Assembly: GCF_020911945.1 (NCBI RefSeq)
Contig: NZ_CP087135.1
Span: forward strand, 2,406,001 to 2,470,000
Direction: 5' to 3'
Length of the DNA stretch: 64,000 nucleotides
Origin: Flavobacterium galactosidilyticum
GTDB taxonomy: Bacteria; Bacteroidota; Bacteroidia; Flavobacteriales; Flavobacteriaceae
Under the pieces are notes generated by a model that saw nothing but the letters and a program-made list of their open reading frames with translations, did no database searches and was not told where the DNA came from. Of this stretch, positions 8,524 to 16,685 are shown in pieces; the stretch's first letter is position 1; each line of letters begins with the position of its first letter. The position numbers and the translations under genes were made by a program.

Positions 8524-8733
8524 CTACTGTCCTTCTTGCTGGACATATTTTATTAAGATTTTAGATAAAGATTGGTAATAATCTTCTAATACTTTTCGAT
8601 TAATTTCTGGGCTGCTCTTATCAGGAATGGTTATGGTCAACTCATCTAAATATTTAATAAGCTCTGGATGCTCGTTACGTATTTTCATTGTGATTTCTAG
8701 AATATCGTCGTTAAGTTCTTTTTCAGTTTTCAT
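8524..8733 (-). CDS. 69-aa paralogue pair member, function unknown
   Basis: 69 aa, starting MKTEKELNDDILEITMKIRN and continuing EHPELIKYLDELTITIPD. It is mostly helical and acidic, with a conserved P-ELxKYLxELxxTIPD-S-PEINxKxLxDYYxSLSxIxxKYV pattern shared with the gene just upstream (8803-9012). It has no signal peptide or membrane segment, so it is probably cytosolic. The pair is a tandem duplication placed between CsbD and the Mla genes. I recognise no named domain; being kept twice in a stress-gene block is the main clue to its role. Confidence 0.75.
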   Translation of the reverse strand: MKTEKELNDDILEITMKIRNEHPELIKYLDELTITIPDKSSPEINRKVLEDYYQSLSKILIKYVQQEGQ

Positions 8734-8802
8734 AATCTTAGTTTATAATTCATAAAAAATTCTTCATTTATTCATTCAAGTAGCAGCTGGTCTATAGTAT
8801 CA

Positions 8803-9012
8803 CTATTGTATTTGGCTAGAAACATATTTTTTAACAATGTTCGACAGCGTCTCGTGATAGTCCTGCAGTATTTTGATGTTTATTTCTGGTTTACTAGTAT
8901 CAGGAATAGTCACCGGTAGTTCTGATAAATACTTAGCGAGTTCAGGATACTCATTGTATATTTTCATAGTAATATCAAGGATCGCTTTGTTGAGCTCGTT
9001 TACAGATTTCAT
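8803..9012 (-). CDS. 69-aa paralogue pair member, function unknown
   Basis: 69 aa: MKSVNELNKAILDITMKIYN, EYPELAKYLSELPVTIPDTS, KPEINIKILQDYHETLSNIV. It is about 55-60% identical by eye to the 8524-8733 product and exactly the same length. It is a small helical protein without export signals. It ends 69 bp before its paralogue and may share a transcript with it. The function is unknown. Confidence 0.75.
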   Translation of the reverse strand: MKSVNELNKAILDITMKIYNEYPELAKYLSELPVTIPDTSKPEINIKILQDYHETLSNIVKKYVSSQIQ

Positions 9013-9131
9013 AATGGTCGATTTACTAACTTAAAAATTATTTATCAATATCCTTACTCTCTCTAATAGATGCTGACTTTTAATTCACTGTTAAGATACC
9101 ACTTAAATACCATAAAGCTATTGAATATCAG

Positions 9132-10016
9132 TTATTTTAAAGAATCGTTTTCAGTATCCATCTTTAATTCTCGCTTCATCGCCGCTTCTTCTAATGCATC
9201 CAGCTCATCTTGTTTTTTATCTTCTTCCTTTTGTTTTTTCTTGAAGAAACCTCTTAATAGGAAATTGTGTTTCGCAGCTTCTATTACTTCATTAAGTCCT
9301 TTAGTAGCCGTCTTCACATTAGTCAACGATGAGTCAATAACTTTACCCATTCGTTCATCACTAACTAATTTAGACAAAGCGCCCTTGCCATTATTCATAT
9401 TGACTGTAAACCTTTTGAATTCACTAGTGCTGTTTTCTAAATTTAAAATAGTGTTCTTGATGCTGTTTCCAAACTGCTCATCAGAAACAAGTTTTGATAA
9501 AGCACCATTTCCATTGTTCATGCTAGAGCTAAACTGAGCCAACTCAGCAGTAATTACAGCGGCGTTATCTACACTTTTTTTAACGCTTACCATCAAATCA
9601 TCCATTTCTACTGATTTCTTAGACTTAATGTAATCATTATTTTCCACCAGTACGTTTGAGTTTTTTCCAGCATTGAGAACTAAAACTTTATCACCCATCA
9701 AACCATCTGAACTAATACTTGCAAAAGCATCTTTCTTGATGAATTGACGAACCTCCTCTTTTATCACCATTTTAATCACAACAGTAGTATCTGTTAGAAA
9801 GTCAATGTCATCAACTGTACCAACATTTATCCCAGATAAACGCACATTGTTTCCTATCGCAAGACCGCTTACTGAATTAAATTTTGAATACAATTCAAAT
9901 GTAGAGCCAAACAAATTCTTTTGCTTTCCAACAAAATAAATTGTTCCTACAAAAAGAACTAATCCTAGAACTACGAACATTCCTAATTTCCATTGATATC
10001 CAGATTCTTTCATCAT
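9132..10016 (-). CDS. mlaD: MlaD-like MCE-domain protein
   Basis: 294-aa substrate-binding subunit of an Mla-type phospholipid transporter. An N-terminal transmembrane anchor (WKLGMFVVLGLVLFVGTIYFVG) is followed by a single MCE domain (about 38-115: LYSKFNSVSGLAIGNNVRLSGINVGTV...DTTVVIKMVI...DGLMGDKVLVL). After that comes a helical region with two near-repeats (NNGNGALSKLVSDEQFGNSIKNT and NNGKGALSKLVSDERMGKVIDSS) and a charged tail. It is last in a three-gene run after the permease and ATPase genes, 26 bp from mlaF, so this is one operon. It should hold lipid in the periplasm at the inner membrane. Confidence 0.9.
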   Translation of the reverse strand: MMKESGYQWKLGMFVVLGLVLFVGTIYFVGKQKNLFGSTFELYSKFNSVSGLAIGNNVRLSGINVGTVDDIDFLTDTTVVIKMVIKEEVRQFIKKDAFASISSDGLMGDKVLVLNAGKNSNVLVENNDYIKSKKSVEMDDLMVSVKKSVDNAAVITAELAQFSSSMNNGNGALSKLVSDEQFGNSIKNTILNLENSTSEFKRFTVNMNNGKGALSKLVSDERMGKVIDSSLTNVKTATKGLNEVIEAAKHNFLLRGFFKKKQKEEDKKQDELDALEEAAMKRELKMDTENDSLK

Positions 10017-10042
10017 CTTTATTTTATTTTATATTTTTTTAA

Positions 10043-10819
10043 TTAAAGGAAAAAGGAGTGTACCCACTCATCCTCGCTATTTTCTAATTCTTCATAGGTT
10101 CCTTCAGCATGTATAACACCCTCTTTTAGCACCATTAATCTATTCCCGGTTAGTTTGGCGCAAGGCATATCGTGCGTAATTATGATGGAAGTGGTTTTAT
10201 ATTTTTTCTGGATCTCATTTATTAATTCACTGATTTCACGTGATGTTATTGTATCTAATCCCGTGGTTGGTTCATCATACAATATAATTTCAGGTTTCAG
10301 TATCAATGTTCGTGCTAAGCCAATTCTTTTACGCATTCCACCTGATAATTCCGATGGCATTTTATCAATTGCTTCTACTAATCCTACATTTTCTAGAATA
10401 TCTTTGATTTGATTTTCCACTTCCTCCTCAGAAAGGTCTTTAGCATGTCTTCTTAAAGTGAATCCCAAATTCTCTCTAACGCTCATAGAGTCATATAGAG
10501 CTGCGTTTTGGAACAAAAACCCAATTCGGACTCTAATTTCATTTAGTCCTGAATTATCTAATTTGGTGATATCAGTTCCAAAAACATTTATTTCACCTTG
10601 GTCGATACCCATTAATCCGACAATGCATTTGATAGTTATCGATTTGCCTGAACCAGATTTTCCTAATATGACTAGATTTTCCCCTTTATTTACAGTAAGG
10701 TTAACACCTTTTAATACTTCGTTAGTTCCAAAGGCCTTATGAAGATCTATTATTTCGATTACAGGGTCATTTGATTTTGAATCAGTAGTAACTTCTTGTA
10801 TGTTAAGTTCTTCTCTCAT
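10043..10819 (-). CDS. mlaF: MlaF-like ABC transporter ATP-binding protein
   Basis: 258-aa ABC ATPase. Walker A is ILGKSGSGKSITIKCI; the Q-loop region is FLFQNAALYDSMSVRENLGF; the signature is LSGGMRKRIGLA; Walker B is EIILYDEPTTGLD; the switch His is in IIITHDM. The FQNAALYDSMxVxENxxF stretch and LSGGMxKRxxLARA core are typical of MlaF-type (MCE-associated) ATPases rather than sugar or metal importers. It lies between mlaE (1 bp gap) and mlaD, so the assignment as the energy subunit of the MlaFED complex is well supported by context. Confidence 0.92.
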   Translation of the reverse strand: MREELNIQEVTTDSKSNDPVIEIIDLHKAFGTNEVLKGVNLTVNKGENLVILGKSGSGKSITIKCIVGLMGIDQGEINVFGTDITKLDNSGLNEIRVRIGFLFQNAALYDSMSVRENLGFTLRRHAKDLSEEEVENQIKDILENVGLVEAIDKMPSELSGGMRKRIGLARTLILKPEIILYDEPTTGLDTITSREISELINEIQKKYKTTSIIITHDMPCAKLTGNRLMVLKEGVIHAEGTYEELENSEDEWVHSFFL

Positions 10820-10820
10820 G

Positions 10821-11612
10821 CTATAAAAATAAATCAGTTAGTTGCACTGCGATCATGTCGATAATAAATATAGAAAGAGAGGCAGTAACAACAGCTGAAT
10901 TAGCTGCTTTACCAACGCTTTCGGTTCCATTAGCAGCATTATAACCTTTGAAACAGCCTATCATTCCAATAAAAAATCCGAAGAAGAATGTTTTCATAGT
11001 TGCTGGAAAAATATCTGAAAATGTAATTGCCTCTAAAACCTGCGATAAATAGCGATATAAGTTAACATCGCCGTGAATATTTATCCCTATGTAACCACCA
11101 ATAACACCAATAGCATCTGAATAAATCACTAACAAAGGGATCATTAAGGTTGTAGCTAAGATTCGTGTCACTACTAAGTATTTAAAAGGATTTATAGCTG
11201 AAACTTCCATAGCATCAATTTGTTCTGTCACTTTCATAGATCCTAATTCAGCGCCAATTCCTGAAGAAACTTTTCCAGCGCAAATTAAAGCTGTAATTAC
11301 TGGTGCAATTTCTCGAATTAGTGATAAAGCAACCATACTTGGCAACCAAGATTCAGCACCAAACTTGGCTAATGTAGGTCTTGATTGTAGTGTTAGTACT
11401 AAACCCATTATGAAGCCCGTTATAGTTACAAGTGGCAATGATTTATAACCAATTATATAACATTGTTTTATGAATTCCTTCATTTCATAAGGCGGTTTAA
11501 GGACTTCTCTAAAAAATCGAGTAGCAAATAGTGTTACCTCTCCGATATCATTAAAATTATCTTTCATGTACACCGTTATGCTTTCCTTTTTATCTGCTAG
11601 CGTATTACTCAT
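10821..11612 (-). CDS. mlaE: MlaE-like ABC transporter permease
   Basis: 263-aa inner membrane permease of the MlaE/YrbE family. It has five to six hydrophobic segments and the family core: TITGFIMGLVLTLQSRPTL, PVITALICAGKVSSGIGAEL and GSMKVTEQIDAMEVSAINPF. The EQIDAMxVxxxxPxxYLVxPR element is the hallmark of this family (here PFKYLVVTRILA). It is first in the mlaE-mlaF-mlaD operon. As in other Bacteroidota, no mlaB or mlaC gene is beside it. The expected job is moving phospholipid between inner and outer membranes. Confidence 0.92.
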   Translation of the reverse strand: MSNTLADKKESITVYMKDNFNDIGEVTLFATRFFREVLKPPYEMKEFIKQCYIIGYKSLPLVTITGFIMGLVLTLQSRPTLAKFGAESWLPSMVALSLIREIAPVITALICAGKVSSGIGAELGSMKVTEQIDAMEVSAINPFKYLVVTRILATTLMIPLLVIYSDAIGVIGGYIGINIHGDVNLYRYLSQVLEAITFSDIFPATMKTFFFGFFIGMIGCFKGYNAANGTESVGKAANSAVVTASLSIFIIDMIAVQLTDLFL

Positions 11613-12067
11613 TTATAATTGATTTTATAATTTGTACCTATTTATTTTAAACATTTATGATCTGATATTGACAACAATTGCTATTTTGATTGTTTACTAG
11701 TAAATGATTTGTCCGAACAGCGTTTTATATTTACTCATGCTTGTTAAAAACTCAGTTCTGCATAAAAAAAATGTTAGAATTTGTAATCTGCAGTAGGCTG
11801 GGGGAGATACAGACTATTGATTTTTTTTTTTTAGCTTTAGTGCCTTTTGGAATTTTGAATTTTAAAAGACGACTTTTAAAACTTGTATTTTTTAGCAGAT
11901 TCGCAAAGTAAAATTCTTGTCATATCAAAATTTGGATTTTTTTTGGTTGCAATAAATTATACGTGTTTTGATCTCATTCAGATTTTAATAAAAGTCAAAT
12001 TTAATATACTATATCCATGATCAAGAAATCGCAGAACGCATTCACTAAATGTTACTTTTTTATTACC
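11613..12067 (-). other. Non-coding stretch upstream of mlaE
   Basis: 455 bp with no supportable gene. It contains a run of 13-14 Ts near 11820-11832 and a perfect hairpin TTTTAAAAG-acga-CTTTTAAAA at 11860-11881 with a loose T-rich tail on the plus side. It probably holds the mlaE promoter, but no TAnnTTTG match stood out. Confidence 0.5.
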
Positions 12068-12508
12068 TTAAAATTTATTAGTAGTCAATACCATTTGGTA
12101 TCCAGGGTAAATCACATCCTGATTTTCTTCAGCAGTTATAAAAACTTTTGTTGGTTGAAATGAAGTTACTGTTTCAAAAGAGGCTTTAAGTTTTGAGGAT
12201 ATAAATCCAGTATTACTTTTAATCTGACCAATGTTTTTAATTCTATTTTCTTCAGTTTCGATCCAAACTACATAAACATTTTTTGCAGGTTGTAGTCGTT
12301 GAACCTCTGCTAAATTTGATATTTTTATCTTGATAGCGTAATTTTTATTATTGTCTTTCTTGATCGTCACTATACCTTGCGCTGCAGGTACAACTGTTGA
12401 ATTCTGAAAGGCAATTTTCTGAGAACATGATGTGAACGATGCAAATGAAATAATTGTTAGCATTGTCAACAAAAGTCTTCTGATTCTTGTATTGTAATGA
12501 ATAACCAT
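12068..12508 (-). CDS. Small lipoprotein, function unknown
   Basis: 146 aa. A long basic N-terminus leads to the signal LLLTMLTIISFASFTSCSQK, with a lipobox-like FTSC; a start at the internal Met before LTIISF would give a more ordinary signal length. The mature part is beta-rich (GIVTIKKDNNKNYAIKIKIS, NVYVVWIETEENRIKNIGQI, FQPTKVFITAEENQDVIYPG) and resembles a small immunoglobulin-like or anchored periplasmic domain, of a kind seen in Flavobacterium hypothetical lipoproteins. No family can be named safely. Confidence 0.75.
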   Translation of the reverse strand: MVIHYNTRIRRLLLTMLTIISFASFTSCSQKIAFQNSTVVPAAQGIVTIKKDNNKNYAIKIKISNLAEVQRLQPAKNVYVVWIETEENRIKNIGQIKSNTGFISSKLKASFETVTSFQPTKVFITAEENQDVIYPGYQMVLTTNKF

Positions 12509-12632
12509 TGTGTTTTGCTTTTTTTAGTTTATTATATACAAATTTCACTAAAAGAGAATGTTATCTGTTATACAAAAAGAAGGAAAAGTTACATTATTCA
12601 CTTATAACTGACTTAAGTTTTAGCAGCCGATT

Positions 12633-12848
12633 CTATTTCTTTTTTCCTGCAACTAATAATACGACACCACCAATAGCTAAACCAATACCTAATATAGGCG
12701 ACCAGGCCATAGGATGATCAACTTCTTTGCTAATTTCTATTGGTCCTATATCAACTACTTTTTCAGTTGTTTTAAAGTTAAAACTATTGTACGCTACCAT
12801 AATTACTCCGATAACAATTAATACGATTCCTATACCTTGTGTGTTCAT
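12633..12848 (-). CDS. Small two-helix membrane protein
   Basis: I chose the ATG at 12848 (MNTQGIGIVLIVIGVIMVAY), giving 71 aa; an ATG at 12872 would add MIILKTEN. Two transmembrane segments (2-20 and about 52-67, ILGIGLAIGGVVLLVAG) flank a charged loop (FKTTEKVVDIGPIEISKEVDHP), and the tail is lysine-rich. The GPIEISKE...HP loop recalls small DUF3185-like membrane proteins, but that is only a resemblance. It sits between a lipoprotein gene and the TSP3-OmpA gene in the stress/envelope cluster. Confidence 0.75.
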   Translation of the reverse strand: MNTQGIGIVLIVIGVIMVAYNSFNFKTTEKVVDIGPIEISKEVDHPMAWSPILGIGLAIGGVVLLVAGKKK

Positions 12849-12946
12849 GTTTTCTGTTTTTAAAATAATCATAAATTAATTTTGTTTTTACTTAGCAATT
12901 CCGAATTATACGTTCGTCCAATCTATTTATTATCTGAGTGTTATAA

Positions 12947-12982
12947 AAAAAATGGACTGCTGATTACAGCAGCCCATTTTTA
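12947..12982 (-). terminator. Terminator of the TSP3-OmpA gene
   Basis: Stem AATGG-A-CTGCTG / CAGCAG-C-CCATT with one internal mismatch, flanked by A and T runs; 29 nt past the stop codon at 13011. Confidence 0.8.
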
Positions 12983-13010
12983 ACCAAATAAAAACCTAAC
13001 CTTACTTTTT

Positions 13011-14393
13011 TTATTTTTCGTAGCTCATTTTCAGTTCTACTCTTCTGTTTTTTGCACGTCCTAACGCTGTAGCATTAGATGCAATAGGTTTGCTTTCGCC
13101 GAATCCAATTGCTTTTACTCTTGATTCAGAAACTCCTTTTTTCATCAGATATTCTTTTACTGAATCGGTGCGTTTTTGCGACAGTTCTAAGTTAAAAGCA
13201 TCGCTACCATTACTATCTGCATGACCTTCGATAACTAAATTAGAAGCATCGTATTTATTAATAAGAGTTACTAACTCATCTAATTGTACTAATGAAGCTA
13301 CTTTTAAAGTGGCACTGTTGTTTTCAAAGAATATCTTACTTCCTAAATACGTTATTCGTTCCACATCTTTCTTAGCAATTTCAGGACAACCTTTGTTTTC
13401 AATTGTTCCTTTTACAGTAGGGCAACGGTCATCAATATCAGCTACACCATCTCCGTCAGTATCTGGGCATCCTTTTAAACTTGCTGGACCAGCAACATCA
13501 GGACAACGATCGATATCATTAGGAACGCCATCGTTATCATTATCTAAAGCACAACCAGAAGCATCAACTTTAGTTCCTTTAGGTGTGTTTGGACATTTAT
13601 CATTGATATCTGCTACGCCATCTCCGTCACTATCTGGACATCCTTTTAATGATGCAATTCCTGCAACATCCGGACATGCGTCTAAATAATCAGCAACACC
13701 ATCATTGTCTCTGTCTAAAGGACAACCGTTAGCGTCAACAGCTACTCCTGTTGGTGTGTCTGGACACATATCATTGCGATCTGTTACTCCGTCGTTATCT
13801 GCGTCTTTCTTATTTCCTAAATTAAAAGTCAAACCAGCCATGTGAGATAAGTAAGCATCTTTTTTACCTGCAATTACTCCGTCTCTGCGGTCTTTGTTAG
13901 AAAAACTAAATGTTTCCTGTAAATTAAGTGTAATTACATCTGTTAATCTAATGTTGAATCCACCACCTGCAGTAGGTAAAGCATAGTCTATTCTATCTTG
14001 ATCAAAATTTACATCATTGTCAAACAAAATAGCGCCAACTCCTGCAAAAGCATAAGGTCTAACAATTGATTCAGGACCTGTCATGTTAAATCTTAAATTT
14101 AACGCAACTGAGTTAAAATCACTTTTAAAGTTTCTTATTGCAGTATCATGGTATCCAATTGTACCTTTAGAAGCTAAAAAGTTCAAGTCAAAATAACGAC
14201 CTAAATACCTGGAAACAGAAATACCCCCAAAACCATAAAATGCTTTATCAGTTTTATAAAAGTTATTTCCTAAATCACCTTGATACTGAGTTACTCCAGC
14301 ATGAAGACCAATATTCCAAGGTTTATCTTCAGTTTGAGCTTTCGCGATATATGTAAATGCTAGGCATGTACATAATAATAAGATTTTTTTCAT
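13011..14393 (-). CDS. OmpA-family protein with thrombospondin type-3 repeats
   Basis: 460-aa outer membrane protein. After a signal peptide (MKKILLLCTCLAFTYIAKAQ), residues 25-195 form a barrel (WNIGLHAGVTQYQGDLG..., YAFAGVGAILFDN...). Residues about 196-340 hold a series of calcium-binding TSP type-3 repeats (DADNDGVTDRNDMCPDTPTG, DSDGDGVADINDKCPNTPKG and similar). The OmpA C-terminal domain (about 350-460) has the peptidoglycan-binding stretch VIEGHADSNGSDAFNLELSQ, KRTDSVKEYL and a final NRRVELKM. This barrel-TSP3-OmpA layout is common and abundant in Flavobacteriia and probably stabilises the envelope. It is a monocistronic gene with its own terminator. Confidence 0.92.
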   Translation of the reverse strand: MKKILLLCTCLAFTYIAKAQTEDKPWNIGLHAGVTQYQGDLGNNFYKTDKAFYGFGGISVSRYLGRYFDLNFLASKGTIGYHDTAIRNFKSDFNSVALNLRFNMTGPESIVRPYAFAGVGAILFDNDVNFDQDRIDYALPTAGGGFNIRLTDVITLNLQETFSFSNKDRRDGVIAGKKDAYLSHMAGLTFNLGNKKDADNDGVTDRNDMCPDTPTGVAVDANGCPLDRDNDGVADYLDACPDVAGIASLKGCPDSDGDGVADINDKCPNTPKGTKVDASGCALDNDNDGVPNDIDRCPDVAGPASLKGCPDTDGDGVADIDDRCPTVKGTIENKGCPEIAKKDVERITYLGSKIFFENNSATLKVASLVQLDELVTLINKYDASNLVIEGHADSNGSDAFNLELSQKRTDSVKEYLMKKGVSESRVKAIGFGESKPIASNATALGRAKNRRVELKMSYEK

Positions 14394-14501
14394 TTTATTT
14401 GTTTTAATTGTTTAGGCAAATTTCAAAAACAGTACATTGATATTTGTTGCAGAAATAATTATACTATGCCTATTTTTAAAGCAGTGAAAATACTAGCTAT
14501 A

Positions 14502-14975
14502 CTATTCTAAATATCTTCTTAGCATCCAAGCCATAGTTTCGTGTCCCTTCATTAACGCAGTAAGAAAATCAGCAGTACCTGCATCTTTATTTTCTTCATC
14601 ACAAGTATCTATGTCTTTTCTTAGTTGGACAATAATAGTTTCGTGATCTTCTACTAATTCCTTGAGCATTTCTTTTTGTTCAGGATACTTATTAGGTGAT
14701 TCTTTTATTACTGTTAATTCTGAAAACTCTTTCATCGTCCCAATAGCTTTTCCACCCAATTTACTGATGCGTTCCGCAGTTTCATCAATAGACACTTCAA
14801 CTTCAGTATATTGTGCTTCAAATAGTTTGTGAAGTTCCATAAAGCTTGGGCCTGATACATTCCAGTGAAACTTTCTTAATTTAATGTAAAAAGTCATCTC
14901 GTTTGCTAAAACTGAAGATAGTATTGAAATACTACTCTTTAAATGTGCGTCTGTAATTCCAATTTTGATTTTCAT
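14502..14975 (-). CDS. dps: Dps/ferritin-like DNA-protection protein
   Basis: 157-aa Dps-family mini-ferritin that should store iron and remove peroxide as a dodecamer. The ferroxidase signature is visible: H37 in KFHWNVSGPSF, H49 in ELHKLFE, and D64 and E68 in SIDETAERI, spaced as in Dps. The helical core continues through ELVEDHETIIVQLRKDI and ends MKGHETMAWMLRRYLE with a TAG stop. That genuine TAG matters when judging the in-frame TAG of the SusC gene in this window. It has a single-gene layout among stress genes. Confidence 0.93.
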   Translation of the reverse strand: MKIKIGITDAHLKSSISILSSVLANEMTFYIKLRKFHWNVSGPSFMELHKLFEAQYTEVEVSIDETAERISKLGGKAIGTMKEFSELTVIKESPNKYPEQKEMLKELVEDHETIIVQLRKDIDTCDEENKDAGTADFLTALMKGHETMAWMLRRYLE

Positions 14976-15070
14976 ATTTTCTAGATTTTATTTAGTGAAA
15001 ATTTGTAAGTAAAATAATTAGTTTATTGTTCTGTTTTTTAGCGAATACTACTTTAAGGCAATTGACTTAA

Positions 15071-15265
15071 TTAAGATTCATCCTTTGTTGTACGAACTAA
15101 GCTAATTCCAGAAAGGAAGAAAACTAGGCCTAAAATACCGTAGATGACTAAGGATTTAATGTCAGTTGTTCCACCAGTTGTTCCAGCAAAAATCACTGCC
15201 GTGTAAATAAGACCGCCTATGCCAAGCAGAGTAAGTAATGCTCCGAAGATTCTTTTAAGATTCAT
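15071..15265 (-). CDS. Small two-helix membrane protein
   Basis: 64 aa: MNLKRIFGALLTLLGIGGLI, YTAVIFAGTTGGTTDIKSLV, IYGILGLVFFLSGISLVRTT. Two transmembrane segments are joined by a short GTTGGTTD loop, with a charged tail. It is a typical small inner membrane protein of Flavobacterium stress clusters; the function is unknown. A hairpin (15293-15320) lies just upstream of the start, in what would be the 5' leader. Confidence 0.7.
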   Translation of the reverse strand: MNLKRIFGALLTLLGIGGLIYTAVIFAGTTGGTTDIKSLVIYGILGLVFFLSGISLVRTTKDES

Positions 15266-15835
15266 ATCTTATATTTTTAAGTTACTATTATAAAAAGGCT
15301 TGTTTAAATTAAAGCCTTTTAAACTGATTTATTAAAGTCCTTAATACGTTTTTTCTAACATTATTAACTACTTATCAAATGTATTTTGATTTCGGACCTA
15401 AACTGTTACACAATTGTTAATAAAATTTATAATATTCACACGCGTTTAACATTAAAATCAAGCTAAAACATTCTGAAAATCATTTTAATAGTCTTATTTT
15501 TTAGATATTAATCAGTAAAACGATTAAGATGTAAAGTATAGATTTAAGGAATAAATTGCTGTTATGAAATTTGAAAAGGATTGTTTAATTTCTCAATATA
15601 AGCTTGTTTCAAAATCAGTTTACTTCGAGAATAATACAACAAAAATGAAAGGAGATTTGTAGAATACTCGCTAGTGGTTATAAATCTTCTATCAATAGGA
15701 TTGCTACATTTTCATTTAGGAAAAAGAATAAAAAAGTAGAATTGACGAGAAAATGTAAGCTAAGAATATTGGAGTGTTGTATTCTTTTGGAGTTTTAAAG
15801 GAAAATAGGGGAGTGTCTTTAATGGGAAGCAGTCA
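15266..15835. other. Long gene-free stretch with one hairpin
   Basis: About 570 bp without a supportable gene. At 15293-15320 there is a stem AAAAGGCTT / AAGCCTTTT (10-nt loop), with a T-rich tail on the minus side. It could end a short minus-strand transcript or lie in the leader of the 64-aa gene. The rest shows no coding pattern in any frame. Confidence 0.4.
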
Positions 15836-15913
15836 GTAATAAAAATTTCAGATTTTGGATAAACGTTAAAGCGTAATTCTATACTTACATCTTAGGTTTA
15901 CCTAAATCTGAAA
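15836..15913 (-). terminator. Large hairpin ending the AraC-kinase-regulator operon
   Basis: Long imperfect arms (15846-15864 TTTCAGATTTTGGATAAAC and 15896-15913 GTTTACCTAAATCTGAAA) with a 31-nt loop, one mismatch and one bulge. It begins 35 nt past the response-regulator stop and is followed on the minus strand by TTTTTATT. Confidence 0.55.
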
Positions 15914-15948
15914 TGACTACTTTTATAAATTTTATAAAAGGAATAGGA

Positions 15949-16383
15949 TTACATGCGATCCATGTACCAATTTAATTGCTTCTCCATTTTTTGATATTTA
16001 AAAATAGAGCTGATTATTTTTTGCAAACGAACAAAAGCAGTTTCGCTTTTTACAACATAATCAAATGCTTTATGATGCATACAGTTTATAGCTACTTCGA
16101 TTTTGTCTTGAGAGGAAAGCATTATCACAGGAGTTTTTGGATTGAAAGTTTTTATTTTATCGAGAGTTTCAAGTCCGTTCATGGCGTTCTCTACGATACC
16201 ATCCAATTGATAATCTAATATTATAACATCTGGATTGTGTGATAAGTTTGCAATACATAATTCTCCTGTAGAATACGTTTCTACTATAAAATCAGCATTA
16301 TCTAAAAATTCAAGTTCTAAAGATTTTAGAAATAAGGCATCATCATCTACAAGAAATATTTTTACTTTATTGTTGTCGTTCAT
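15949..16383 (-). CDS. Single-domain response regulator
   Basis: 144-aa CheY-like receiver without an output domain. Acidic pocket D13-D15 (LVDDD), phosphorylation site D57 (VIILDYQLDG), Thr/Ser switch in PVIMLSSQD, and Lys in DYVVKSE. The tail (FKYQKMEKQLNWYMDRM) is a short helix. Its ATG overlaps the stop of the Hpt gene (TAATG), so it is translationally coupled. It is the natural phosphate acceptor from the adjacent Hpt domain, or a carrier back to it; how it acts without an output domain is not visible here. Confidence 0.88.
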   Translation of the reverse strand: MNDNNKVKIFLVDDDALFLKSLELEFLDNADFIVETYSTGELCIANLSHNPDVIILDYQLDGIVENAMNGLETLDKIKTFNPKTPVIMLSSQDKIEVAINCMHHKAFDYVVKSETAFVRLQKIISSIFKYQKMEKQLNWYMDRM

Positions 16384-16685
16384 TACAGGCTATTTTTAAT
16401 TTTATTAAACTCTTCTTGTAATTCACTACAAGCTTGTGTGCATACTTTTTCAAGTTGTAACACTAAATTACCTATTTCTTGAGTTTTTACAAGTACAGTT
16501 GCTAATTCTTGAATTTTTTTTGCAATATTTTCATATTCAGAATCGATTCCGACAATTTCAAAAGAAGGAATGATTTTGTGTGTTGCAGCACTTAATAAAA
16601 GCCAATTTTCATCCGCTAAACTGCGTTTTATAGTTGCAATTAATTCAGGTGTTTGCGTTAAATAAAGTGTTATCATTTCCATCAT
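16383..16685 (-). CDS. Hpt domain split from the upstream hybrid kinase
   Basis: 100-aa four-helix histidine-phosphotransfer domain; the candidate phospho-His is in SAATHKIIPSFEIVG (compare the HxLKGSxxxVG Hpt motif). In relatives this domain is fused to the receiver through a LEQRTKSNPALMMEMI-like linker. That linker is present here but in another frame: reading upstream of MMEMI gives SNPAL. The 894-aa kinase runs into the same DNA one frame away. Taking one 7-bp GAACAAA copy out of the repeat at 16702-16722 would make the two frames continuous. It may still be translated from the ATGATG at 16685. Confidence 0.8.
   Translation of the reverse strand: MMEMITLYLTQTPELIATIKRSLADENWLLLSAATHKIIPSFEIVGIDSEYENIAKKIQELATVLVKTQEIGNLVLQLEKVCTQACSELQEEFNKIKNSL

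Noticed and set aside
13309..13689. Plus-strand open frame across the TSP3 repeat region
   Set aside because: It is a shadow of the repetitive calcium-binding repeats of the minus-strand OmpA-family gene.
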